From Lachnospiraceae bacterium (GTDB lineage: Bacteria; Bacillota; Clostridia; Lachnospirales; Lachnospiraceae), in the NCBI GenBank assembly GCA_016282915.1, contig JAEELW010000144.1, forward strand, positions 37,364 to 101,363: a stretch of DNA of 64,000 nt, read 5' to 3'. A model generated the notes under the pieces. It worked only from the letters and a program-made list of their open reading frames with translations. It searched no databases and was not told the DNA's origin. The position numbers and the translations under genes were made by a program. Of the stretch, positions 28,954-37,315 are shown piece after piece; positions within the stretch are counted from its first letter, which is position 1, and every line of letters begins with the position of its first letter.

Positions 28954-29307
28954 ATGTACACTACAAAATGCGGAGAAGCACAGAAATTCCTGGTTCTGGC
29001 CCTGAAAGCCGCCCTGGCAAACGGGATCTTTGTCAAAGAAGAAAAAGACCTGATCCGCAGATATTGCGAAGAAGCCGCCATAGATGAAAGCATGCTGCCG
29101 GATGAAAGCAGCTATTCCATGGATGAACTGGATGACTATTTCGCGGCAATGGATGGAGATTCGAAAAAAGCCATACTGAAAGAAGTCCTCCGGGTCATGA
29201 TCGCGGATCACCGTTTCGACGAATCCGAGTGCAATTTCGTTTATGACCTTTGCGGACGGATCGGCATCGCCGAAGAAGAGCTGAACCGTATCGTAGCTGC
29301 GATCTGA
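28954..29307 (+). CDS. TerB-like small helical protein
   Basis: The 117-residue cytoplasmic protein is all helical with the acidic pattern of TerB-like domains: KAALANGIFVKEEKDLIRRYC early on and LRVMIADHRFDESECNFVYDLCGRIGIAEEELNRI at the end, where the ADHRFDESE segment corresponds to the conserved acidic metal-binding helix turn. TerB domains occur in tellurite-resistance and membrane-linked stress systems together with PP2C and TIR proteins, both of which are present here. GGAAGGAGG precedes ATG 28954. It is the only plus-strand gene inside the regulon cluster and lacks the shared element. Confidence 0.75.
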   Translation: MYTTKCGEAQKFLVLALKAALANGIFVKEEKDLIRRYCEEAAIDESMLPDESSYSMDELDDYFAAMDGDSKKAILKEVLRVMIADHRFDESECNFVYDLCGRIGIAEEELNRIVAAI

Positions 29308-29341
29308 ACCGCAGGACCACGAAGTCCGTCCCCGTGATTCC

Positions 29342-29445
29342 GAAAAAAAGACCACCGGTTTCCCGTGGTCTTTTTCTGACAGGAATGTGTCCTGTCCCCC
29401 CTCTGAGTCTTTCCGCTGAAATACTGCTTCATGGACATCTCACAG
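29342..29445 (-). ncRNA. Putative element-controlled small RNA (~100 nt)
   Basis: A complete regulon promoter (element 29500-29478, 20 bp, TACAAT 29457-29452) points at no protein gene: about 100 bases downstream lies a strong terminator (29375-29343). The predicted RNA has one internal hairpin (GACAGG/CCTGTC, 29378-29396) and then the terminator stem, the layout of many trans-acting small RNAs. An ATG at 29438 opens a frame without a Shine-Dalgarno that runs through the terminator, so it is unlikely to be translated. The two ends are estimated from the -10 box and the T-run. Confidence 0.5.
29343..29375. terminator. Bidirectional rho-independent terminator
   Basis: The stem AGACCAC/GTGGTCT is extended by GG/CC after one mismatch and has a T-run on either strand (TTTTT on plus, TTTTTTT on minus). 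On plus it ends the TerB-like transcript 36 bp after the stop. On minus it would end the short RNA started at regulon promoter 2. Confidence 0.85.
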
Positions 29446-29451
29446 TTCCAT

Positions 29452-29500
29452 ATTGTAGCACCCGGATCCGACCCCCGCTACCGCCAAAAGTAGGTATTTT
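29452..29500 (-). promoter_or_regulatory. Regulon promoter 2 (small RNA)
   Basis: The element at 29500-29478 matches the consensus core TACCTAC-TTTT-GGCGGTA exactly. It is followed after 20 bp by TACAAT (29457-29452). It lies just past the 3' end of the response regulator gene. Confidence 0.8.
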
Positions 29501-29518
29501 CATCCGGGCGTGACTTTT

Positions 29519-30142
29519 TTATTCCCCGGTCACGAGACCGTAGTGGCGTGCCTTTACGGCCAGTTCCAGTCGGCTGTGAAATCCGGTCTTGGTCAGCATG
29601 TTGGAAATGTGCATCTTCACGGTGGATACCTCCAGGCAGAGCTTGTCGGCGATCTCCTTATTGGAGGCCCCGGCCACCAGCTCCTCCAGGATCTCGATCT
29701 CCCGTTCCGTAAAATCCGTGCTGATGGCATTTCCGATGGGCAGCTGCTGCTGTTCGCTCGGATAGACCTTCTCTCCTGCGGCTACACGGTCCATGATCTC
29801 CCGTATGCTCTGCTCCTGCACCTCTTTCTGCCAGAAGCCTTCCACCCCGATCTCCTTCGCCCTTTTCTCATAGGAAAGCTCCGGCATGGAAGTGACGATG
29901 ATGATCTTCAGCTGCGGTTTCTTTTCCTTGATCTGCGCCGCGGCGTCCAGACCGTTCATGCTTCCCGGGATCAGCACATCCATGAGCACCAGATCCGCGT
30001 CCTCCTTTTCCAGGAACTTCACCGCCTGCTGTGCCGTCGGAAATGACCCTGCCAGGATATAGTTTTCCGACTGTTCCACCGCTGCTTCAAAAATCTCCCG
30101 TATCATGCGGAAATCCTCCGCGATCACCACTCTGATAGCCAT
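29519..30142 (-). CDS. NarL/LuxR-family response regulator
   Basis: The 207-residue protein has a receiver domain (about 1-120) with the acidic pair in VVIAEDFRMI, the phosphoacceptor Asp55 in LVLMDVLIPG, Thr/Ser in IVTSMPE and Lys in FWQKEV, and a C-terminal LuxR-type HTH (FTEREIEILEELVAGASNKEIADKLCLEVSTVKMHISNMLTK, about 143-190, quoted in part). It is the last gene of the sensor-kinase-regulator operon, 4 bp after the histidine kinase. NarL-type regulators bind inverted heptamers of TACyymT type. The shared element here (TACCTAC, 4 bp, GGCGGTA) has that form, so this protein is the obvious candidate to bind it. Confidence 0.93.
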   Translation of the reverse strand: MAIRVVIAEDFRMIREIFEAAVEQSENYILAGSFPTAQQAVKFLEKEDADLVLMDVLIPGSMNGLDAAAQIKEKKPQLKIIIVTSMPELSYEKRAKEIGVEGFWQKEVQEQSIREIMDRVAAGEKVYPSEQQQLPIGNAISTDFTEREIEILEELVAGASNKEIADKLCLEVSTVKMHISNMLTKTGFHSRLELAVKARHYGLVTGE

Positions 30143-30146
30143 ACTT

Positions 30147-31397
30147 TTACTCCTCCCCCGGAAGTATCAGTTTCATTTCAAATGCCGGTTTCGAATAAAG
30201 CTCCATGCGTCCCCCGATGCTCTCCACCTCGCGCCGCAGGTTCTGCAGGCCTCCCCGTTCCCGGATCTCCCCCTCCGGCTGTCTGCCGTTGTTCGTAAAA
30301 CGCAGGATATAATCCTTCCCCTGTTTCTGTACCGCGATGGTCGCCTCCGTACCGTCGGCGTGCTTTAAGGTATTTCCGATATGCGCGGATACGGCGGCAT
30401 CCACCACCGGGATCAGCCTGCCTTTTTCCGGCAGCTCGCCGATGATATTTAAACGTATCCCCAGCCTGTCGGCCTCCCTTGAAATGACATAATAGGGAAG
30501 TTCCCACTCCTCCGGCTCCCCGTTGATCAGATGACGGATATTATCCGTCCAGAAATCCAGCATGCGCTTTTTGTCGACGCTGCCCGGCGCGTACAGATAA
30601 CGTTTCGCGATCAGGATGCTCTGTCCGATATTGTCATGAAGCGCCGCCTTGAGCTGCAGCAGCTCTTTGTTCATACTCACATATTCGATGGCGCTCATCA
30701 GCGCCTTCAGACGGCTGTTCATGTTTCCGGCCCTGTCCCTGCGCCAGCCGAGCTCGCGTGTCATCCCGTATTCCCAGCTGATATCCACCGCTGTCAGCTC
30801 GTAGAGCTCGCTGCCTTTTACCGCAAGCTTTCCCCGCCGGAATCCGTAGACTTTCTCCTCGGAGCTTCCGACGATACGGCTGTCGTCCTCCGGTTCTTTC
30901 CGGTCGGAACGGTCCGCCTCCCCGAGCCGTTCCCAGAAAGCCACGGCATCCGTCACCGGGCTGCCGAATAACTCCCGCGCCACAGCCTGCATGGTCTCGT
31001 TAACCATGATGGGAACCCCCGAGGCACTGTAAAACATCAGTCCCATGGGCAGACGGTCAAACGCTTCCTTGACCGATATTGCGGACAGATGCTCCTTCTT
31101 CCAGATGGCGATGCGGCGGTGCAGCAGCGCCGCATGCATAAAGAGCAGGCATACCATTGCAAGGGTCGGAAAGAGCGGAAGCGGAAAGGAAACGCTTATG
31201 TCTTTCTGCTGTATCATGATCAGAAGCTGGAAGAGCCCGAAGGAAAAGATCGTCTCCAGGACCGCCAGCAGCCGGTAGAGCTTTTTCCTTCCGAGATCCG
31301 TCATCCGTATCGTATAATACAGAAACATGATAAAGGTCAAGCAGCTGATCATCAGGATCACGCTCTGCGCAGCTTCGGAAAGCGTTGTGTATGTCAT
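30147..31397 (-). CDS. DesK/NarX-class (HisKA_3) sensor histidine kinase
   Basis: The 416-residue kinase has about four hydrophobic segments in its first 110 residues, a linker domain, then the HisKA_3 dimerisation helix with the phosphoacceptor His in LKAALHDNIGQSILIAKRYL (about 250) and a HATPase domain with the N box HIGNTLKHADG and the glycine box RERGGLQNLRREVE. It should phosphorylate the response regulator encoded 4 bp downstream. Its ATG overlaps the TGA of the upstream sensor gene (ATGA). The ligand sensed is unknown. Confidence 0.93.
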   Translation of the reverse strand: MTYTTLSEAAQSVILMISCLTFIMFLYYTIRMTDLGRKKLYRLLAVLETIFSFGLFQLLIMIQQKDISVSFPLPLFPTLAMVCLLFMHAALLHRRIAIWKKEHLSAISVKEAFDRLPMGLMFYSASGVPIMVNETMQAVARELFGSPVTDAVAFWERLGEADRSDRKEPEDDSRIVGSSEEKVYGFRRGKLAVKGSELYELTAVDISWEYGMTRELGWRRDRAGNMNSRLKALMSAIEYVSMNKELLQLKAALHDNIGQSILIAKRYLYAPGSVDKKRMLDFWTDNIRHLINGEPEEWELPYYVISREADRLGIRLNIIGELPEKGRLIPVVDAAVSAHIGNTLKHADGTEATIAVQKQGKDYILRFTNNGRQPEGEIRERGGLQNLRREVESIGGRMELYSKPAFEMKLILPGEE

Positions 31398-33013
31398 AAC
31401 GCCTCCTTCCCGCTCAGGCAGATGAAAAAGGTATCATCCTCATAGCGTATCGAAAGTCTGCCTCCGGCTTCCTTCAGCAATTCGCGCTTCCAGGCCGAAC
31501 TGATCGCCTCGGCCTTTGCATCCAGCATGACTGTCATTTCAAAGCTTTCCGCCGCATCCAGCACGACCATGCAGGAATGCAGCCGCGAGCGCACATCCTC
31601 GATCGCCGTCTCGAACAGTTCATAGGAAAGAAGCGCCAGGCGGGAGGCGATCCTGTGCTCTCCCTTTGCGATCAGCTCACATTCACAGCCCATCAGCCGC
31701 AGATAGTCGATGGATTCCGCAAATGCCATCTTTAGCTCCGCCGTGGAAAGCTCCGCCTGTCCGTCCGTAAGGAGCATCAGGTTTCCCATACGCTTGATAT
31801 AGGCACTCAGGACCGCCGCATATTTCAGGTTTTCGTGAAACTGCCCATCTTCCTCCGACTCCGCCCCGGAAAGCAGTTCATCCACGCGGATCGCCTGGGG
31901 GCGCACCGCCGATGCGATCCTGTTGTACAGACGGTTTTTGGTCTCGTAACGCACTCTCTCCGCATGGATCTCTTTTTCCTGACGGATCAGGTCGTTTTCG
32001 TCCTCCAGCTCCTCCGTCACTTCCTCGATCTCACGGTTCAGCCTGCTGATCGCCGTCAGATCCTCTACCCAGGACACATAGCCTCCCGTAACCGGCTCCC
32101 GGCGGATACGGTGGTCCTCATCGGCGGACTCTTCCGTCCAGTCCGTGGAATGCAGGACCGGATTTCCCGCATTGTCAAAAATACAGGCATTGATACCGGA
32201 CAGATCAAACAGCTCCTCATATCCGGAATTTGCCGGAATGACGCCGATCAGGATCAGACTCTCGATGCCTGCGATAAAGGGCAGGCAGAACGCCTCCTGC
32301 AGATGATAGACCTTGTGACCGGCGATCTGCGGAGCTCCCCCGCAGATCAGGTAAAGGACGAGCAGCGCAGCGCCCGCGAGGATAAAGAGCAACGGAACAT
32401 ACCAGAGCTTCCTGGCCGAAGAGATCGCGCATTTCCTCAGCATCACATATAAGGCTCCCAGGCTCAGAACCAGTATCCAGACCAGCGTCACATAATAAAA
32501 CCAGCGCCGGCTGTATTCCGCGTCGGGAGAAACCACGATATCAAAGACCTGCCCGTGCAGCTCGTTCGTCAGGATCACCGCGCAGACAACACATTCCGGT
32601 ATGAGAAGCAGTTTTCCGGTCAGCTTCACCCGCCTTCTGTCTCCGACCGGCTCCACGTTGAGCGCCGCCGTGAACATAAGGAGCGGAATGGCTGTCATGG
32701 GAACATAATAGAGATACCAGACGTATTCCTGCGCGAGGGTATCGCTCGGAAAAAAGGAAAACTTGCAGATCCGCAGGAAAAAGAGCAGCAGCATGAAAGC
32801 GCAGGCCGCCAGGATCCTGCTGCAGACAGCATGGTCCAGAAGCTTCCGCCTGAGCGTCATCGCCCAGATTATGATCAGGGCAATGTAACAGAAGGCCGAA
32901 AGATGATGCGGCACATATTTCACAGCAGGGATCATGTTCGTAACGATCCCCGCCAGGATGAGCATCGGAAGGATGAACAGTATTCTCTTGTCCGCGAAAC
33001 GCAGTCTTTCCAT
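31394..33013 (-). CDS. Polytopic sensor with degenerate kinase-like C-terminus
   Basis: The 539-residue protein has seven or eight membrane helices in residues 10-245 (the 7TM sensor arrangement), a PAS-like cytoplasmic segment (GINACIFDNAGNPVLHSTDW), a coiled coil (REIEEVTEELEDENDLIRQEKE) and a C-terminal region resembling a HisKA/HATPase pair. The expected asparagine of the N box is replaced (ELFETAIEDV) and no glycine-rich ATP lid is visible, so it is probably not an active kinase. It heads the operon with the true kinase and regulator and may pass a signal to them by direct contact. The ATG at 33013 lies only 7 bases after the -10 box TATAGT, so the mRNA may be leaderless. Confidence 0.82.
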   Translation of the reverse strand: MERLRFADKRILFILPMLILAGIVTNMIPAVKYVPHHLSAFCYIALIIIWAMTLRRKLLDHAVCSRILAACAFMLLLFFLRICKFSFFPSDTLAQEYVWYLYYVPMTAIPLLMFTAALNVEPVGDRRRVKLTGKLLLIPECVVCAVILTNELHGQVFDIVVSPDAEYSRRWFYYVTLVWILVLSLGALYVMLRKCAISSARKLWYVPLLFILAGAALLVLYLICGGAPQIAGHKVYHLQEAFCLPFIAGIESLILIGVIPANSGYEELFDLSGINACIFDNAGNPVLHSTDWTEESADEDHRIRREPVTGGYVSWVEDLTAISRLNREIEEVTEELEDENDLIRQEKEIHAERVRYETKNRLYNRIASAVRPQAIRVDELLSGAESEEDGQFHENLKYAAVLSAYIKRMGNLMLLTDGQAELSTAELKMAFAESIDYLRLMGCECELIAKGEHRIASRLALLSYELFETAIEDVRSRLHSCMVVLDAAESFEMTVMLDAKAEAISSAWKRELLKEAGGRLSIRYEDDTFFICLSGKEAL

Positions 33014-33020
33014 GTTTACA

Positions 33021-33069
33021 ACTATAACTGATTTTGCGGCTTCTGACTACCGCCGAAAGTATGTATTTT
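33021..33069 (-). promoter_or_regulatory. Regulon promoter 3 (sensor-kinase-regulator operon)
   Basis: Element at 33069-33047 (TACATAC-TTTC-GGCGGTA core), 20 bp, TATAGT at 33026-33021, then 7 bases to ATG 33013. This places the two-component system under the same element as its presumed targets, which suggests autoregulation. Confidence 0.8.
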
Positions 33070-33084
33070 CAGGCTGTCAAACTT

Positions 33085-33116
33085 ATAAAAGAGGGCCGGG
33101 ATCTCTCCCAGCCCTC
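33085..33116 (-). terminator. Terminator of surface protein B
   Basis: Minus strand GAGGGC-T-GGGA, loop GAGA, TCCC-G-GCCCTC followed by TTTT. It lies 24 bp past the stop at 33140 and just upstream of regulon promoter 3, so the two transcription units are separated. Confidence 0.85.
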
Positions 33117-33139
33117 AGTCTTGCTGTTATTCCTTTTTC

Positions 33140-36100
33140 TTACTTCACTACCACGCTGATCGTGATGGTCTTTCCGTCGACCTTGGCCGTAAGCTTCGCC
33201 TTGCCGGCGGCTCTGGCCGTGATCTTTCCGCTCTCGTCCACAAAGACGGTCTGCGGCTTGCTGCTCTTAAAGATCAGCGCCTGATGCAGGCTGGCATCCG
33301 TTGTGATCTGTGCGGTCTTAAGCTCGGTATTCAGATCCATCTCCAGCTTATACTTGTTCTTGCCCTTATCCGCCGTGATCCCGGTGCCCCCAAGCGTCAG
33401 ATCCTCAACAAAGACAGTCACCCTGTATTCCGGATCGTTTCCTTCGGCTTTCAGTTCAAGGCTTCCCTTCTTATCTCCGGTCACCTTGCTGCCCTTGATC
33501 CTGACCATATCATCCTTGCTGGGCTTCCAGGCCGGCTTCTTCAGCCCCTTGATGCTGATACTCCTGGAAGCGCCGAGTGCCAGATGCATCGTGCGTGTCA
33601 GAGCGGGCGTCGGCTCTGTTACCGTCACCGTGCAGTTGTAGGCGCTGCCGTTAATATAGGCCGTAACCTTCGTGCTGCCCTTGGCAACAGGCGTCACCTT
33701 ACCGCTCTGGTCTACCCTGGCCACATCGGGATTTGCGCTGTACCAGAGTACGTTCAGCGTGCCGAAGTCCTTAAGCTCGATCTGCTGCGGCTCCTTTCCG
33801 GTCTCAAGCTTGAGCTTCTTTGCGATCACGGGTTTGTATACCGTGATGGTGATCTCGCGGCCATCCTTTACGATCGTGGCCGTCCCGTCTTTCTTGGCCT
33901 TGAAAGCTCCCTTTCTGCTGATGGAAACGATCGCTTTATCCGCTTTTGCCTTCGGTGCCCAGCCTGTTTCCTTCATCGTGAACTTCTGTCCCTTGACCAG
34001 GAAAAGCTCTGTAGTATCGGCGTCGATGAACGGAACGGGATCCAGAGGCGATACGCCCTCCGTCTGCTCGACCCATTTCGCATAAAGGATCAGATCCGCC
34101 GTCACCGGTTTGGTGAAATCGTACGCCGTAGTAAGCTCCGCATCGGCAAACCATCCTTTAAAGGCAAAGCCGGCAGACGCGGGCTTTGCGGGCTCCTCAA
34201 GAGCCTCGCCCGTATATACCTTCTGATCGGCCAGCTGCTCTCCGTGACCGTTCATTTCGAAGCTTACGGTATACTCATGAGGCGCGAGCGTGATCAGCAA
34301 TTCATAATCCTGATAGTTGGCCGCATTCTTTACCGGCAGCTTACAGACAACAATGGGCTTTTCCGCATCCGCTTTGATCTTCCATTTAAGATCCGTACCG
34401 CTGAGCTGGATAGCACCATCGAGCTGATCCTCGCCTTTTTCAAAGCTGAGCTCCGCGATCACAGCTGCTGCGCCCGGTGCAAGATATCCTGTAAGGGAAA
34501 GCTCACCAGCCTGTCCCGCCTCCACATCGCTTCGGATGGATGTGCTCTTCCACTCTGCCTTTGTGATCGTTACGGTAATATCCTGAGGCTGCTCCCTGAG
34601 CTTGTATTTCCAGGCATCGGCACCGGCAAAGCTAACACCGGAAACCGTTACGGCTTTATCCTCGCCCACATTTTCATCCGCCATCTCGCCTATGGCATTC
34701 GTAAGATCCACCCTGACATCATCACTCTGAACCGGCAGACCCACAAACACCCCGTTCTCCAGCTCCACCAGCTTCGAATCCGGATCGTACTCACGGTTTA
34801 CGGCATCCACTCTCGCGCTGTACTCACCGGGGCGGATCACAAAATCCGCACTGCCGAGCCAACGTTCATCGCCCTTTACACCCTCTACCGTTACGCGGTA
34901 GGAACCGGGATACTTCGGCTTCGGCATATCCTCCGTCGCTTCAAAAGCTGTTCCGTCATCCTGTGTACCGCTATAACTGACGGTGTAGCTGGCACCTGTT
35001 TCTTCGGTATAAACAGGATCTTCCAGAGAAACCTTAGAATACTCTCCGTCCGCCTGTGTCACGGCAAGGCCGTGGACAGATGATTCGAGCGTGGCTTCCT
35101 TTACGGTCTCTTCTCCATTCTTGATCACTGTCACAGTAAGATTCGTAGACGTTTTGGCAAGACCGGTCCCGGCGCCTGCCGGATCGCGGATCTCCATGCT
35201 CTCACCCAGAATGATCGCGTCCGCCCCGTAAGCAATGAGTGCTGCCTCGTCACCTTTTGCACTCAGTTTTCCGTAATTAAGCCGGATCGGTCCACGGTCC
35301 GTATACACACCATAATCCTTCCCCTCTGCATCTACCGTACCTTCATCCAGGATAAAACCATTTCTGGCAGCGATCGCTGATTTATTTGCGGATCTGAGCT
35401 TCAGCTCGGTATCGCTGCCCCCTACCCTTACAGTAGTCCTTTCACCTGTATAAATCGCATATCCGCCACCGCTGAACTCAAACTTTCCTTCAATATCCAG
35501 CATCCCGTTCGGCTTAGGGGTATCTACCAGAACCGCGATACTGTTTGTACCGACACCATAGATATCACCGTTTCCACGTATCTTCAGAGATCTTTCCGAA
35601 TAGATCTTTACAGGCCCATACGAAGAAGCATACTCATAATTTACACTGGTGACTCCATCCAGCGTCAGTGTCCCGCTCACGGGATCATAAGAAGCTGTCC
35701 GGCTGTCCGGTCCGCCGAAACAATATTTCAGATCCGTGCAGTTATTGGAATTCACACGCTCATTGCCGATCCACAGAGGATACTGTTCCCCCTTCTCTAT
35801 GCGCACGCTATATGCGGTTTTCGTGTTTTTCCCTTCCTGATAAAGGATCGTACCGCTTTCCACATATCCGGTGTTGGGAAAATCAAGATAAGTACCGTCC
35901 AGTATGATACCGGGTTCTGCACCGCCGGCATATATCGCCGCACCTCTCTCACTCTCAAACGTTCCTGCCTCGACATGTCCGGAAACACTGATCTGGCCTT
36001 CATTACTGTAGATGGCCCAGACATCCTTGCTTCCTCCCTGGGTTTCGATATCCGCTCTTGCATCACTTCCGACCGTGATATCCTCTTCTGCCCAGATCCC

Positions 36101-37189
36101 GGCCACCGTTGTCGCACTGTCTTCGCTGTCACCGCAGGTGATATCCAGCTTGCTGGAATTTACCGTCACCGATCCCTTCTGGGCTACAAGAGCGGCATCA
36201 AAGCCATTGTCCTCACCCTTACCGATATAGACGTCGGCATTATCGATCGTCACATCGCCATTTACAGAGGCCACTTCTCCGATCGAAGAAGATGCCCCGT
36301 TCTCTGCATAGCTGTTGCAATTCAGGGTCAGGGGATATCCGTCTATCATCGCTACAGCCATCCCCAGCTTGCCACAGATATTCAGATCGCCATCGCAGCA
36401 GATGCTTCCGGCCCAATCCACAGTCGATCCGGAACGAGCTTCGATTGTCAGGGTTCCGGCTACAGGACCTCGTACTCCTGAGATCTTTGTCGTATTTTCT
36501 ATCGTAAGATTACCCTTGGTTCTGATCGCATAGCTGTCTGCCCCCGCTTTCCCATAAGGCTTGATCTTACATTTTCCGATCACCCGGATGATAAGATTTT
36601 TCGTGTTGGAGTAGATATTTGTATCATAGTCCGGATGCAGATAATGAAGGCCTGTAAGATCTGCATCTCCTTCCAGCTCATAATCCTTCATCGTAAGGAT
36701 TATCTCATCATCATTTCTTTTAAATGTCAGATACCCCTTTACGGAATTGGGCATGGCTAAAACCGAATTGTAGATCACACCGTCTGTGCCGTAATACTTT
36801 CCTGCATTAGCGGTTATGTTTTTACCATTGATCACCAGTATATTGGCAAGTTCTAATCCCGGGTCCCCGTCCGGCTCCTCTTCCTCCGCAGAGATCTCCT
36901 CATCCTCGGGCAGTGGATCTGCCTCCGTCGCAGCTTCCTCTTCCTCCTCTGCAGGATCTGCGGCTTCCTCCGCATCCTCTGTCAGGGCCTCGTCTTCTCC
37001 GGCGGCCTCTTCCGCCTCTTCCGTTTGGGCATCCTCTTCCTCAAAGGACTGCTCCTCCGCTGCTGCGGCTTCCTCCTCCGCATCACCGGCCGCGTAGACT
37101 GCAAAGCCTGCGCTGTAAAACTCGCCGGTAAGCAAAAATACGGTCAGCAGAAATGCCGCGAGTTTTCTGAGTTTCTTTACTGCTTTCAT
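33140..37189 (-). CDS. Giant secreted Ig-like surface protein, paralogue B
   Basis: The 1349-residue protein has a signal peptide (AAFLLTVFLL...VYAAG), about 75 residues of Glu/Ala/Asp-rich linker, and a beta-solenoid-like region (about 115-700) with the ILTMKDYELEGDADLTGLHY and YAIRTKGNLTIENTTKI style of turns. YDG/MBG-type modules follow (about 730-960), one Listeria-Bacteroides repeat (MNGHGEQLADQKVYTGEAL...GFAFKGWFADAEL...LYAKW, about 975-1040) and a 305-residue C-terminal region with three BIG2-like units. That region parallels the end of paralogue A (LVKGQKFTM; SISxKGLK; GKAKLTAKxxGKxITI). There is no sortase motif. It is preceded by regulon promoter 4, with a 70-base leader and AGGAGG before ATG 37189, and ends in a strong terminator. 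Confidence 0.88.
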   Translation of the reverse strand: MKAVKKLRKLAAFLLTVFLLTGEFYSAGFAVYAAGDAEEEAAAAEEQSFEEEDAQTEEAEEAAGEDEALTEDAEEAADPAEEEEEAATEADPLPEDEEISAEEEEPDGDPGLELANILVINGKNITANAGKYYGTDGVIYNSVLAMPNSVKGYLTFKRNDDEIILTMKDYELEGDADLTGLHYLHPDYDTNIYSNTKNLIIRVIGKCKIKPYGKAGADSYAIRTKGNLTIENTTKISGVRGPVAGTLTIEARSGSTVDWAGSICCDGDLNICGKLGMAVAMIDGYPLTLNCNSYAENGASSSIGEVASVNGDVTIDNADVYIGKGEDNGFDAALVAQKGSVTVNSSKLDITCGDSEDSATTVAGIWAEEDITVGSDARADIETQGGSKDVWAIYSNEGQISVSGHVEAGTFESERGAAIYAGGAEPGIILDGTYLDFPNTGYVESGTILYQEGKNTKTAYSVRIEKGEQYPLWIGNERVNSNNCTDLKYCFGGPDSRTASYDPVSGTLTLDGVTSVNYEYASSYGPVKIYSERSLKIRGNGDIYGVGTNSIAVLVDTPKPNGMLDIEGKFEFSGGGYAIYTGERTTVRVGGSDTELKLRSANKSAIAARNGFILDEGTVDAEGKDYGVYTDRGPIRLNYGKLSAKGDEAALIAYGADAIILGESMEIRDPAGAGTGLAKTSTNLTVTVIKNGEETVKEATLESSVHGLAVTQADGEYSKVSLEDPVYTEETGASYTVSYSGTQDDGTAFEATEDMPKPKYPGSYRVTVEGVKGDERWLGSADFVIRPGEYSARVDAVNREYDPDSKLVELENGVFVGLPVQSDDVRVDLTNAIGEMADENVGEDKAVTVSGVSFAGADAWKYKLREQPQDITVTITKAEWKSTSIRSDVEAGQAGELSLTGYLAPGAAAVIAELSFEKGEDQLDGAIQLSGTDLKWKIKADAEKPIVVCKLPVKNAANYQDYELLITLAPHEYTVSFEMNGHGEQLADQKVYTGEALEEPAKPASAGFAFKGWFADAELTTAYDFTKPVTADLILYAKWVEQTEGVSPLDPVPFIDADTTELFLVKGQKFTMKETGWAPKAKADKAIVSISRKGAFKAKKDGTATIVKDGREITITVYKPVIAKKLKLETGKEPQQIELKDFGTLNVLWYSANPDVARVDQSGKVTPVAKGSTKVTAYINGSAYNCTVTVTEPTPALTRTMHLALGASRSISIKGLKKPAWKPSKDDMVRIKGSKVTGDKKGSLELKAEGNDPEYRVTVFVEDLTLGGTGITADKGKNKYKLEMDLNTELKTAQITTDASLHQALIFKSSKPQTVFVDESGKITARAAGKAKLTAKVDGKTITISVVVK

Positions 37190-37261
37190 AGCATCCTCCT
37201 TTCGATGTATAAAAATATCCGGCAGAGGCCGGAACAGGGTTCACGGCTTCCCCGGATTTTA

Positions 37262-37310
37262 ATTATACAGAAATCTGTCCTTCCCGCCTACCCCCAAAAG
37301 TAGGTATTTT
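37262..37310 (-). promoter_or_regulatory. Regulon promoter 4 (surface protein B)
   Basis: Element at 37310-37288 (TACCTAC-TTTT-GGGGGTA core), 20 bp, TATAAT at 37267-37262. It starts 6 bp after the stop codon of the PP2C gene, so it gives surface protein B a transcript separate from the upstream operon. Confidence 0.8.
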
Positions 37311-37315
37311 TTCAT

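Noticed and set aside
29241..29438. A 65-codon minus-strand open frame downstream of regulon promoter 2
   Set aside because: It has no Shine-Dalgarno and runs through a strong terminator into the antisense of the TerB-like gene. A noncoding RNA fits better.
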